In this document: positions 53,583 to 62,417 of the stretch, one piece after another
How the letters are laid out: every line of letters starts with the position of its first letter
Position numbering within the stretch: position 1 is the stretch's first letter
NCBI GenBank assembly: GCA_016745215.1
Contig: CP050890.1
Coordinates: forward strand, 3,162,001-3,226,000
Length of the DNA stretch: 64,000 bases
Direction: 5' to 3'
DNA from: Thiohalocapsa sp. PB-PSB1
Lineage (GTDB): Bacteria > Pseudomonadota > Gammaproteobacteria > Chromatiales > Chromatiaceae
Made by a program: the position numbers and the translations under genes
The notes under the pieces: model-generated
What the model saw: the letters and a program-made list of their open reading frames with translations, nothing else
Database searches by the model: none
Told to the model about the DNA's origin: nothing

Positions 53583-54284
53583 TCAATTGGTTGTTGTCAG
53601 ATCTTCGACCATCACGGCTGATGCCGTCAGCGTATCTCGGTGGGTCTCGAACAGATCCAACCCTCCCTTGACCGCCTTGACCACGGCCCTTGGCGTAATG
53701 GTGGCGCCGCTGAATTGATCGAAAATGCCGCCGTCTTTTTTCACTGCCCAGCCCACGGCTGTCGGATTGCCGAGGGAGCGGCCGTCGAAGGATTGAATCC
53801 AGTCATCGCGAGCAACCTCGATCTTGTCGCCAAGGCCTGGGGTCTCGGTGTGCGCCAGAACGCGTACCCCAAGCACCTGGCCATCGGCGTCGACGCCGAG
53901 TAATACTCGAATTGGACCGGCATAGCCCAGAGCCACCACTTCAAACGCGACGGCCTTGACTACCAGCCCCTGCAAAGCCCGGTAGACGACGATCGGTTCG
54001 TCTGTTGGCGTCGCGTCCGGTTGCGGCTCGGACGATTCTGGATCGAGTGCTGGATGAGGCGCTAAGCTCAGCGTACTGGCGAGCAGGTCGTTGTCATGCA
54101 TTGACGCCGGGATGACCTGTGCGAGAGATGCCAGCAAGTCCTCCGCCTCGCGCTGCGCAATGGTCTCACGGGTGGCGATGTCGCCCATGACGAGCATCGC
54201 GGCGGCCACCAGTGCAAATCCGCCCAGCAGTCCGGCCTGATAGCCGATACGTTGGCGATAGGTGGGATGGGCGACCGTGTTCAT
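53583..54284 (-). CDS. rnfG: RnfG, covalent-FMN subunit
   Basis: A 233-residue protein with one N-terminal TM helix and a periplasmic FMN-binding domain. The flavinylation site is SGATITPRAVVKAVKGGLDLF (Thr in SGAT). Supporting family blocks are YAGPIRVLLGVDADGQVLGVRVLAHTETPGLGDKIE and FDQFSGAT. Its start overlaps the rnfD stop by 4 bp. Confidence 0.95.
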   Translation of the reverse strand: MNTVAHPTYRQRIGYQAGLLGGFALVAAAMLVMGDIATRETIAQREAEDLLASLAQVIPASMHDNDLLASTLSLAPHPALDPESSEPQPDATPTDEPIVVYRALQGLVVKAVAFEVVALGYAGPIRVLLGVDADGQVLGVRVLAHTETPGLGDKIEVARDDWIQSFDGRSLGNPTAVGWAVKKDGGIFDQFSGATITPRAVVKAVKGGLDLFETHRDTLTASAVMVEDLTTTN

Positions 54285-55378
54285 TGGCTTTTCTCCGCCT
54301 GTGCGGTGACTTCTTCTGGATATTCCAGCGGTTTGCCGCGGCGATTACGACCGTAGACACGCGGCTTAAAATAATGATCGATCATCGGTGTGCATGCGTT
54401 CATCAGCAGAATGGCAAACCCAATACCCTCCGGGTATCCGCCCCAGGTGCGAATCGTGAACACCAATAAGCCGACACCAGCACCGAATAACCATTGCCCA
54501 ACAATCGACACCGGCGATGTGACCGGATCGGTGGCGATGAAAAAGGCACAGAGTACGGTGGCGCCGGACAACAGATGGACCAAAGCATCGGGATAGCGAT
54601 TGGGTTCGATTTGGCTCGTCAAGGTCGCCAGCAGAGCGATAGTCCCGAGCATCGCCACTGGAATCTGCCAGCCGATGATGCGTTTGTACACCAGGAATAC
54701 CCCGCCCAGCAGCAGCAACAGTGCCGAGGTTTCGCCAAGGCTGCCGGGCTCCACACCGATCAGCGCGGTAACCGGATCAAACACTTGCGATAGGATTTCT
54801 GCCAGCGGAAGCCCCTGGGTCAACTCGGTGCGTACATATCCGAGGAGCGAGGCCCCGGTGATGGCGTCATAGGATTGACCGCCAAAGGTGATCGCCAAGC
54901 CCTCGATGAAGCCCGGGGCATCGCTGGTGAAGAGCGGCTGCGGGTGCAAGAAGCGTGTCATTTCCAACGGAAAGCAGGTCAGCAATGCCACGCGCGCCAC
55001 CATGGCCGGGTTGAAAAGATTTTGACCGATGCCACCGAACAACTGTTTGCCAAGTACCACCGCCAGGAAGCCGCCGACGACGCCGATCCACCAGGGCGCC
55101 CAGGGCGGTAATGTCATTGCCAGCAGCCAGGCTGTCAGCAACGCCGAGGCGTCCATCAACGATGGCCGAACAGGCTTGCCCATGAGGATCAGCGAAATCG
55201 CCTCGAAGCCGATGGTCGCGCCCAGGGTGATCAGGAACAGAAAAATCGCTGGCCAGCCGAACTGAACCAGCCCGAACAGGGTCGCTGGCACCAATGCCAG
55301 GATCACCAGCCCCATGGTCCGGGTAATACTGACCGGCGCATGTGTGTGTGGACTGGCTGCCAGGGTCTGATTTATCAT
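54281..55378 (-). CDS. rnfD: RnfD, covalent-FMN membrane subunit
   Basis: A 365-residue integral membrane protein of the NqrB/RnfD family. ATG 55378 (MINQTLAASPHTHAPVSITRTMG) is preferred over an upstream ATG at 55432 because the family begins with the S-P-H-x-x motif. The expected flavinylation motif, S/T-G-A-T, reads ITGASLLGYVRTEL here, with Ser at the acceptor position. The C-terminal WGGYPEGIGFAILLMNACTPMIDHY block is conserved. Confidence 0.93.
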   Translation of the reverse strand: MINQTLAASPHTHAPVSITRTMGLVILALVPATLFGLVQFGWPAIFLFLITLGATIGFEAISLILMGKPVRPSLMDASALLTAWLLAMTLPPWAPWWIGVVGGFLAVVLGKQLFGGIGQNLFNPAMVARVALLTCFPLEMTRFLHPQPLFTSDAPGFIEGLAITFGGQSYDAITGASLLGYVRTELTQGLPLAEILSQVFDPVTALIGVEPGSLGETSALLLLLGGVFLVYKRIIGWQIPVAMLGTIALLATLTSQIEPNRYPDALVHLLSGATVLCAFFIATDPVTSPVSIVGQWLFGAGVGLLVFTIRTWGGYPEGIGFAILLMNACTPMIDHYFKPRVYGRNRRGKPLEYPEEVTAQAEKSQ

Positions 55379-55455
55379 CGCCGGTTTCTCGTTGGTTGCA
55401 CAAACTCGTTGGTGTTCATAGCGTGACGCCATGCGTTTTCGTCATGTCTTCAGGT

Positions 55456-56949
55456 TCAGTCGAGCGCGGCAGCCTCGGCTTTTTTCTGCACTTCAGCCGC
55501 AGCCTTTTTCTTCGCCTCGGCTTCGCGTTTACGCTTGGCCATCGCCTCGCGCTTAGCCAACTTTTGCGCCTCGATGCGCTCGCTGCGTTGTTCCGCCAGG
55601 CGTTTGGTCTCGGTCTGCTTTTGCTTGGCACGGCCGCGCGCGGCCATTTCGCCCTTGGCATAGTTGAAGTACTGCACCAGCGGAATATGTGCTGGGCAGA
55701 CATAAGCACAGGAACCGCAACCGATGCAGTCCATCAGCCCGCGCGTGACCGCGCCTTCCAGATCGCCGACGCGGGTGTGGGCAGCCATGTCCAACGGCAC
55801 TAATCCGCAGGGGCAGGCGTCGACGCAGCTCGCACAGCGGATGCAGGGCGAAGGTTCCCGCAAGCGGGTCTCGGCCTGGGTCAGAGCCAGCACACCGTTG
55901 CTGCCCTTCATAATGGGCACCCGGAGTTCGCGCAACGGCTGTCCCATCATCGGACCGCCGCTGATCAGGCGCTCTGGCTGTTCGAGAAAACCGCCGCAAT
56001 AGGCGATCAGATCCTCGACTTTGGTGCCGATGGGCACGCGCAGGTTACGCGGTTCGCTGATGGCCGCGCCGGTGACGGTCACCACGCGCGACACCAGCGG
56101 TCGCCCATAGCGCAAGGCTTCATGCACGGCAAAGGCCGTCGATGGATTGTGAACCACCACGCCAATGTCTGCGGTGAGACCGCGCGCCGGGGTCTCGCGG
56201 CCGGTCAGCGTCTGCACCAGATGTTTTTCTGAACCCATCGGATAGCGCGTCGGCAATTTCACGACATCGATCGTGCCGAACCCGGCGGCGGCTTCGCTCA
56301 TCGCTGCTAGAGCCTCGGGCTTGTTGCCTTCAATGCCGATGATGATGTGTTTGACGTCAAGTGCACGGGCCATGATGCAGATGCCGTCCAACACGGCATC
56401 CGACTGCTCGCGCATCAGGCGATCGTCGCAGGTCAGGTAAGGTTCGCACTCGGAGCCGTTGATGACCAAGCTGCGCAAGGGGTAACGGGTGCGGAGATTG
56501 AGCTTGACCGCGGACGGAAAGGTGGCTCCTCCCATGCCGACGATGCCGGCTTCAGCCACGCGCCTGGCGATCTCTTCGGATTCCAGCACATAAGGATCAC
56601 TGACCCCGCGGATGTCCGGATGCCAGCGATCCTCACCGTCGGGTTGCAGAGTGACGGTACGCACCGACAGGCCGGATGGATGGTTGGCGGGATAGGAACC
56701 GAGTCCGACGATCCGCCCGGATGTGGGCGCATGGATCGGTGCAGACACGACACCTTGGGCGCGGCCGATCAATTCTCCCTTGGCCACCAGTTGTCGGCGT
56801 TGCACCACTGGCTGGGCCGGGGCGCCGATGTGCTGCTGTAACGGGATGTGCAGCAGGGCCGGAAGTGGCAGATCCTCGATCGGACGTCCGGCGGCTAGGG
56901 TTTTGCGGTCGTCAGGGTGGACGCCGCCGCGGATGCGGAATAATTTCAT
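55456..56949 (-). CDS. rnfC: RnfC, NADH-binding and iron-sulfur subunit
   Basis: A 497-residue peripheral subunit. The NAD/FMN-binding core contains GMGGATFPSAVKL and INGSECEPYLTCDDRLMRE. Two 4Fe-4S motifs follow: CIRCASCVDACPCGLVP and CIGCGSCAYVCPAHIP. The C-terminal tail (about residues 425-497) is a Lys/Ala/Glu-rich coiled coil typical of proteobacterial RnfC. It passes electrons between NADH and the rest of the complex. Confidence 0.95.
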   Translation of the reverse strand: MKLFRIRGGVHPDDRKTLAAGRPIEDLPLPALLHIPLQQHIGAPAQPVVQRRQLVAKGELIGRAQGVVSAPIHAPTSGRIVGLGSYPANHPSGLSVRTVTLQPDGEDRWHPDIRGVSDPYVLESEEIARRVAEAGIVGMGGATFPSAVKLNLRTRYPLRSLVINGSECEPYLTCDDRLMREQSDAVLDGICIMARALDVKHIIIGIEGNKPEALAAMSEAAAGFGTIDVVKLPTRYPMGSEKHLVQTLTGRETPARGLTADIGVVVHNPSTAFAVHEALRYGRPLVSRVVTVTGAAISEPRNLRVPIGTKVEDLIAYCGGFLEQPERLISGGPMMGQPLRELRVPIMKGSNGVLALTQAETRLREPSPCIRCASCVDACPCGLVPLDMAAHTRVGDLEGAVTRGLMDCIGCGSCAYVCPAHIPLVQYFNYAKGEMAARGRAKQKQTETKRLAEQRSERIEAQKLAKREAMAKRKREAEAKKKAAAEVQKKAEAAALD

Positions 56950-57079
56950 AGATGTCGTCCGTTAGTTCGATCGATCAGGCGAGGGCGCAGGGCTGACAGC
57001 GTCAAGCAGGATAGGTGCGGATGCAAAGACTTCGATGGGGCCTGCCTGGGCGTCTGCTGGAGCTGGCCCCGATCCTCCG

Positions 57080-57607
57080 TCAAGCGGCTTGCGGAGCGGG
57101 CCAGACCCAGTTCTGGATCGAGCTTGTACCCGGGCGCATTTCGATGCATTCGGTGGGGCAGACCTCCCAGCATTTCTCGCAGCCGATGCAGGCGTCTTCA
57201 AAGATCGAGTGAATTTGGTCGTTGGCACCGATGATCGCATCGGTCGGACAGCGCTTCAGGCATTTGGTGCAGCCGATGCAAAGCCGCTCGTGGATGTGCG
57301 CGATCATCGGTTCTTTGTCCTCGACCGCGGAAAGATCGATACTGACACCGAGCAAGGTTGCCAGGGACTCGGCCAGGGTTCTCCCGCCCGGCGGACAGAG
57401 CGTGACTGGTGCCTCGCCATTGGCCACGGCCGCGGCAGCTGGCGCACAACCGGGGAAGCCGCACTGACCGCACTGAGAGCCGGGCAGCAGTGATTCGACC
57501 TGGTTGGTCAACGGGCTTTCTTCTACCTTGAGGAAGCGCGCTGCCAACCCAAGCAATGCACCGAGACCCAGTCCAAGGCCGGTTAAAATAAAGATCGCGG
57601 CAATCAC
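57080..57607 (-). CDS. rnfB: RnfB, polyferredoxin subunit
   Basis: A 175-residue protein: one N-terminal TM helix (AIFILTGLGLGLGALLGLAARF), a 4Fe-4S domain with CGQCGFPGC and downstream Cys, then two ferredoxin motifs CIGCTKCLKRCP and CIGCEKCWEVCP. GTG 57607 is chosen because GGAGG lies 6 bases upstream; the open frame extends further back only through hydrophilic non-family sequence overlapping rnfA. It interfaces with ferredoxin. Confidence 0.92.
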   Translation of the reverse strand: MIAAIFILTGLGLGLGALLGLAARFLKVEESPLTNQVESLLPGSQCGQCGFPGCAPAAAAVANGEAPVTLCPPGGRTLAESLATLLGVSIDLSAVEDKEPMIAHIHERLCIGCTKCLKRCPTDAIIGANDQIHSIFEDACIGCEKCWEVCPTECIEMRPGTSSIQNWVWPAPQAA

Positions 57608-57713
57608 GACAATACCTCCGGAATGATGTTGCAAGCGCTGCTTGCGGCAGCGTCTAAAATGATCCAGATGATGGGGAACCCGGCCAGGGCAAACGCGAAT
57701 CTGAACATGAATT

Positions 57714-58289
57714 TCACGCCAACCCGGCGAAGCCCATGAATGCCATGGACAACAAGCCGGCGACCACGAAGGCAATCGGAGCGCCGGCAAAGGCAGCCGG
57801 CACTTGGGCCAGGGCCAGACGTTCTCTAAGCCCGGCGAAGATGACCATCACCAGCGTGAAGCCCAGTGCGGACCCGAAGCCGTACACCAGGCTTTCGAAA
57901 AAGCTGTTGTGCTGCTGAACGTTCAGTAGTGCGACGCCGAGCACAGCGCAGTTGGTGGTGATCAAGGGTAGAAAAATACCTAGCACCTGGTAGAGTGAGG
58001 GCGATAGTTTGCGTACCGCCATCTCGGTGAATTGCACCACCGCTGCAATGACCAGGATAAAGGTCAGGATGCGCAGAAAGCCGATGTCCAGAGGCGTTAA
58101 TACCCAATGTTCCAGGATCCAGCTTGCGGCCGCCGCCAGCGTCAGCACAAAGGTTGTGGCCAGTCCCATACCAAGCGCCGAGTCGAGTTTGTTCGACACG
58201 CCCATGAAAGGACACAATCCCAGGAATTTCACCAACACGACATTGTTGACAAGTGCGGTGGCGAGAAGCAGCAGCAGATACTCGGTCAT
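57714..58289 (-). CDS. rnfA: RnfA membrane subunit
   Basis: A 191-residue six-helix protein (TEYLLLLLATALVNNVVLVKFLGLCPFMGVSNKLD), homologous to RsxA/NqrE. The cluster-binding Cys residues are in FLGLCPF and ITTNCAVLG. ATG 58289 fits the family start better than the in-frame ATG at 58304. It is the first gene of the rnf cluster, under the sigma-54 promoter at 58351-58366. Confidence 0.95.
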   Translation of the reverse strand: MTEYLLLLLATALVNNVVLVKFLGLCPFMGVSNKLDSALGMGLATTFVLTLAAAASWILEHWVLTPLDIGFLRILTFILVIAAVVQFTEMAVRKLSPSLYQVLGIFLPLITTNCAVLGVALLNVQQHNSFFESLVYGFGSALGFTLVMVIFAGLRERLALAQVPAAFAGAPIAFVVAGLLSMAFMGFAGLA

Positions 58290-58350
58290 TTTTTTGCGTG
58301 ACAAGGAGTTGGTAGTGCGGCGCCAGGCAATGGCATTTATCCTGGGTTAA

Positions 58351-58366
58351 AGCAAAAGTTATGCCA
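58351..58366 (-). promoter_or_regulatory. Sigma-54 (-24/-12) promoter of rnfA
   Basis: Read on the minus strand: TGGCATAACTTTTGCT, with GG and GC exactly 10 bases apart and near-consensus flanks. Transcription would start near 58340, about 50 bases before the rnfA ATG. Confidence 0.88.
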
Positions 58367-58505
58367 GCATTGATATCGGCGATCCGGGAGGCGGATACGC
58401 CGAGTTTCCGGAATCAGGTTGCCGGCTGCATGTGCTCTACATAACTTGATTTTTTTGCCATGCCATCGAAGGGTCCGCGGGGCGCAGATCGATAGGTTTC
58501 GTGTC

Positions 58506-58521
58506 TGTCGGGGATGCCACA
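58506..58521. promoter_or_regulatory. NifA upstream activator site 1
   Basis: TGTCGGGGATGCCACA matches TGT-N10-ACA exactly. It lies about 140 bp upstream of the -24 element, the usual NifA distance. Confidence 0.8.
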
Positions 58522-58547
58522 AGCAGCCTGCTGCAGTACGCGATGAT

Positions 58548-58563
58548 TGTCGTACAATCCACA
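58548..58563. promoter_or_regulatory. NifA upstream activator site 2
   Basis: TGTCGTACAATCCACA, a second exact TGT-N10-ACA, 42 bp (four helical turns) from site 1, so both face the same side of the DNA. Confidence 0.8.
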
Positions 58564-58732
58564 ATCTTTAGAATGTGATTGGGTCGATTGGGCCGGGAGC
58601 GCAGGATCAGGCTGTGTTGTCGGGGCTTTGCTGCTGGCAACGCAAGCGTGGGTATGGATCTTGCATATTCTTCCGTTCAGTCTCACCTGATCTTTTTGGC
58701 CGAAGCCGGTCGCCAACCTCCAGGAGCCTAGT

Positions 58733-60412
58733 GTGACGCCCCAAAACTCCACCGAGTCGCCCCAGCCCAGCTTGGAGGCCAACCCGAAATTCGATTCCCA
58801 GCAGACGCTCGTCACGAACGCGATGAGTGAATTTCTGCGCTCTCCCCCAGATGGCACACCGACGGAGGTGCTGGAGGCGCTGACACTGATGGCAGGCGAC
58901 CCGGCTGAACCTTTGCCGCCAAGGCTGTACTTTGAAACCGTAGAGCAGGCGCCAGTGGCCATCTCCATTACCGACGCACGGGCGAACATCCTCTATGCCA
59001 ATGCCGCGTTCGAAAAGCTGACCGGCTACAGCCGCGACGAGGTGCTGGGCAAGAATGAGTCCATCCTCTCTAGTAACGCGACGCCGGATTCCATCTACCA
59101 GCAACTCTGGCGCACCATTCAGCGCAAACGCTCTTGGACCGGCACGCTGGTCAATCAGCGCAAGGACGGTGGTGACTATTTGGCGGAATTGATGATCTCA
59201 CCGGTGCTGGATTCGATCGGGCGCGTCCGCTATTTCCTGGGTATGCATCGCGATGTAACCCTAGAGCATGAACTCGCCGCGGAATTGCGACAACAAAAGA
59301 CTCGCATCGAGACCGTGCTTGATGCTGCTCCAGTCGTGGTCGTCTTGCTGGATAAAGACGGACGTATCATCCTCGATAACATGGAGTACAAAAAGCTGCT
59401 GGGCGACCTGCGTGGGCGCGAGCCGCTGAATCTGTTGCGCGAGGCATTGCGCGAGCAGGCAGGCTTCGATCCGCTGGAGCGCGCTGTGGCCGGCGAGGGG
59501 TTTCGCGACATCGAGATCAGCGTCGAGGTGCCGGGCAGCGGCGGACCCCACTGGTTCTCCTGTTCCGGCACCGCCGTGAACGAATCCGATCACAGCATCA
59601 GCGGCTATTTCGTGCGCGGCAACCGCGGCGATTTACGCCTGCTGCTGCTGGCCAGCGATGTGACCTCGCGACGCCGCGAGGTTGAACGTGCGCATCTCGA
59701 GAATCTACGCGCGCGACTAGCCGAACAGCAATTGGCCCAGGGTATGCGCGAGGCGCTGACCGCGGCCAGCTACCAGATCCAGGTACCACTGAATCTGATT
59801 CGGGCTGCCAACGCGATGTTCCGTGGTGGCAGCGGCAATGTCGAGGTGTTTGCCGATATGCTGGGACAAATCAGTCGTGCCGGCGAGACTGCATTGCAGA
59901 CATTGCAGGCCGCGTTACCCACGGAAATGCCGGAGCCGGGCGTCAGTGTCAATATCAATGAATTGCTGCGCCATGTATTGGCTCTCGAAACCGACCGCCT
60001 GCTTGCCGCCGGCGTAGTGGTCGATTGGCAGCCGGCTTTGGTACTGCCGGAGCTCTCCGGTCACAAAAACGAATTACGCTCGCTCTTCAAACATCTCATC
60101 GACAACGCCTTGCAAGCCCTGCACGAGAGCGGCCGTACCCATCGCGAGCTGCGCCTGGCCACGCGTTCCCTGGGCGATGCTGTGGAGGTGATCGTCGAGG
60201 ACAATGGCCCTGGCATCGCCAACGAGGCGCGCTTCAAGGCTTTCGAGCCTTTCTATATCGGTTGGCGCCAGCGTCGCGGGCGCGCCGGTATGGGTTTGGC
60301 GCTGGCCCAGGAGATCGTCAATCAACACGCTGGCTGTATCGAAATGGATGCAGATTATCAGGACGGCTGCCGGATGCGCGTTACCCTGGGCAATGTCAAG
60401 CCCGAGGAGTAA
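58733..60412 (+). CDS. nifL: NifL, PAS-domain anti-activator of NifA
   Basis: A 559-residue sensor. PAS1 is at about residues 64-165 (LYFETVEQAPVAISITDARANILYANAAFEKLTGYSRDEVLGKNESILSS), the FAD redox-sensing domain. PAS2 is at about 190-300. A helical linker follows (YQIQVPLNLIRAANAM) where histidine kinases carry the phospho-acceptor; no His is present. The C-terminal GHKL ATPase domain has DNGPGIANEARFKAFEPFYIGWRQRRGRAGMGLALAQEIVNQH. In diazotrophs NifL inhibits NifA under oxygen or excess nitrogen by protein contact. GTG 58733 follows CAGGAG. nifA starts 12 bp after the stop. Confidence 0.88.
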   Translation: MTPQNSTESPQPSLEANPKFDSQQTLVTNAMSEFLRSPPDGTPTEVLEALTLMAGDPAEPLPPRLYFETVEQAPVAISITDARANILYANAAFEKLTGYSRDEVLGKNESILSSNATPDSIYQQLWRTIQRKRSWTGTLVNQRKDGGDYLAELMISPVLDSIGRVRYFLGMHRDVTLEHELAAELRQQKTRIETVLDAAPVVVVLLDKDGRIILDNMEYKKLLGDLRGREPLNLLREALREQAGFDPLERAVAGEGFRDIEISVEVPGSGGPHWFSCSGTAVNESDHSISGYFVRGNRGDLRLLLLASDVTSRRREVERAHLENLRARLAEQQLAQGMREALTAASYQIQVPLNLIRAANAMFRGGSGNVEVFADMLGQISRAGETALQTLQAALPTEMPEPGVSVNINELLRHVLALETDRLLAAGVVVDWQPALVLPELSGHKNELRSLFKHLIDNALQALHESGRTHRELRLATRSLGDAVEVIVEDNGPGIANEARFKAFEPFYIGWRQRRGRAGMGLALAQEIVNQHAGCIEMDADYQDGCRMRVTLGNVKPEE

Positions 60413-60424
60413 AGCCTACCCGAT

Positions 60425-62020
60425 ATGATGACCGGAATTGCCGATACTGGCGCCGCCGAATTCGATGAGAGGCAGCGCGTCATGCTTTTGGAATCGCAGC
60501 TGGCCGCGTTGTTCGACGTCAGCCGCGTACTGAATCGCTCGCTGGAACTACGCGACACTTTGCGTGAGGTGCTGCGCACATTGCACGATCATGGCCGCAT
60601 GTGCATGGGAATGATCAGCCTGCTTGACGAGAACAGCGGCGAGCTGTTGGTTGGCGCCCTGCACGATAATGATGCTGCCCCGTTCGAAAAAATCCGCTAT
60701 CGACCAGGTGAAGGAATCAACGGTCGCATTCTCGAAACCAACCAACGCTGGATTCTGCCGCGCCTTGGCGATGAGCCAAGTTTTCTAGATCGTCTCAATC
60801 TTTTCGATCCGAAATTGCCGTTGATTGGTGTGCCGATTCGCATCGGTGCCGATGACAACGCCGTTGGCGTGTTCGTGACGCAACCGCCGGTTGCTGATGG
60901 CCTGTTGGAGCAGCGGGCGCGCTTTGCCGAGATGGTCGCGAACCTGATTGGTCAAGCGGTATTGCTGTCGCGTTCGGTGGAGGCAGAGCGACGCGCCCTG
61001 TGCGAGGAACGCGATACCCTCAGGCGCCATCTCAAAGGTACCCATGGCTTCGACAACATCATTGGTCATACCGAGCGCATGCGCATGGTCTTCGATCAGG
61101 CCCGCCAAGTTGCCAAGTGGAGTACCACGGTGTTGCTGCGCGGCGAGTCCGGCACTGGTAAAGAACTGATCGCCAACGCCATTCACTATAACTCGCCGCG
61201 CGCACGAGGGGCGCTGATCAAGCTTAACTGTGCTGCACTGCCGGATAATCTACTGGAGTCCGAGCTGTTCGGCCACGAGAAGGGCGCCTTCACCGGTGCG
61301 CTCAGCCAGCGCAAGGGTCGCTTCGAACAGGCCGATGGCGGCACTTTGTTTCTGGATGAGATCGGTGAAATCACCCCGGCATTTCAGGCGAAATTGCTGC
61401 GCGTATTGCAGGAGGGCGAATTCGAGCGCGTCGGTGGCGGGCGCACCATGAAGGTCGACGTGCGCGTCATCGCAGCCACCAATCGCAATCTGGAGCAGGA
61501 GGTCAAGGACGGTATATTCCGCGAGGATCTATACTATCGGCTCAATGTCATGCCGATTGTCATGCCGGCTTTGCGCGAACGCATTGAGGACGTGCCTGAT
61601 CTTGCTCGACATCTGGTGGAAAAGATCGCCAAACAGCAGGCACGCGAACTCAAGATCACCGACAGCGCATTGCGCGTGCTGATGCGCTACGATTGGCCTG
61701 GCAATGTTCGCGAACTGGAGAACTGCATGGAGCGGGCCGCGGTCATGAGCGAATCCGGCACCATCGACCGCGATGTGATCAATCTGACCGGTCTCGACCT
61801 GGGCGCGCTGCCCGAGCCTGCTGGCAGCTATGCTCAGCCTGCCGTGGCAACTGCCAATATTGACCTTGATGATCCGGAAATCGATGAGCGCGAACGCGTC
61901 ATCGCGGCATTGGAGCAGGCCGGCTGGGTACAGGCCAAAGCCGCTCGACTATTGAAGATGACGCCACGCCAGATTGCGTATCGAATCCAGACGCTGAATA
62001 TCCGCGTTAAACAATTCTGA
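60425..62020 (+). CDS. nifA: NifA, sigma-54-dependent activator of nitrogen fixation
   Basis: A 531-residue enhancer-binding protein. N-terminal GAF domain, residues about 25-180 (LRDTLREVLRTLHDHGRMCMGMISLLDENSGELLVG). The AAA+ domain has Walker A GESGTGKE (about residue 240), the sigma-54-contacting GAFTGA loop and Walker B GGTLFLDEIGEI. The C-terminal HTH is AARLLKMTPRQIAYRIQTLNI. It would activate nif promoters and, through the sites at 58506-58563, the rnf operon. The Cys-rich linker of the oxygen-sensitive NifA class is absent, as expected for a NifL-controlled NifA. Confidence 0.94.
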   Translation: MMTGIADTGAAEFDERQRVMLLESQLAALFDVSRVLNRSLELRDTLREVLRTLHDHGRMCMGMISLLDENSGELLVGALHDNDAAPFEKIRYRPGEGINGRILETNQRWILPRLGDEPSFLDRLNLFDPKLPLIGVPIRIGADDNAVGVFVTQPPVADGLLEQRARFAEMVANLIGQAVLLSRSVEAERRALCEERDTLRRHLKGTHGFDNIIGHTERMRMVFDQARQVAKWSTTVLLRGESGTGKELIANAIHYNSPRARGALIKLNCAALPDNLLESELFGHEKGAFTGALSQRKGRFEQADGGTLFLDEIGEITPAFQAKLLRVLQEGEFERVGGGRTMKVDVRVIAATNRNLEQEVKDGIFREDLYYRLNVMPIVMPALRERIEDVPDLARHLVEKIAKQQARELKITDSALRVLMRYDWPGNVRELENCMERAAVMSESGTIDRDVINLTGLDLGALPEPAGSYAQPAVATANIDLDDPEIDERERVIAALEQAGWVQAKAARLLKMTPRQIAYRIQTLNIRVKQF

Positions 62021-62417
62021 ACAAGCCATCACCGATCCAGATTCTGGTCGAGATTCTGTCACAGCAGATCGATGCGGATGAGAACCTCCCTGATCGGCGG
62101 TGTCTCTGTGTCTCTGTGGTGAAAATCTTGTGCCGCGTTAATTCTCGCAAACTTGCACAATCTCATTGCTCTGCATCACTTTGCATTTGGAAAAAACCGG
62201 GCTGTGGATGATTCCTGTCACAATACGGGCTCGCTGCCTGCATCATCGAGGTCCAGCCTAGAGCTTCACGCAACTGGGAGCCAAATGCATTCGTTCGTAA
62301 GCTGGTTTACTATCGGGCAAGCAATCGCCTAGCACGCCCCGAATCCTGCCATACTGCCTGGCATTCCGGTGCAAACGCGGCGTCATTCAACCGCAGCCGA
62401 GCAGAGGCTATAAACCG
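62021..62417. other. Intergenic region after nifA
   Basis: About 400 bp without a recognisable gene, terminator hairpin or sigma-54 site. It contains a small GTGTCTCTGTGTCTCTGTGG repeat near 62099. Confidence 0.5.

Noticed and set aside
58600..58732. Sigma-54 promoter for nifL
   Set aside because: TGGC and TTGC-like words occur, but none has the required 10-base spacing between GG and GC.
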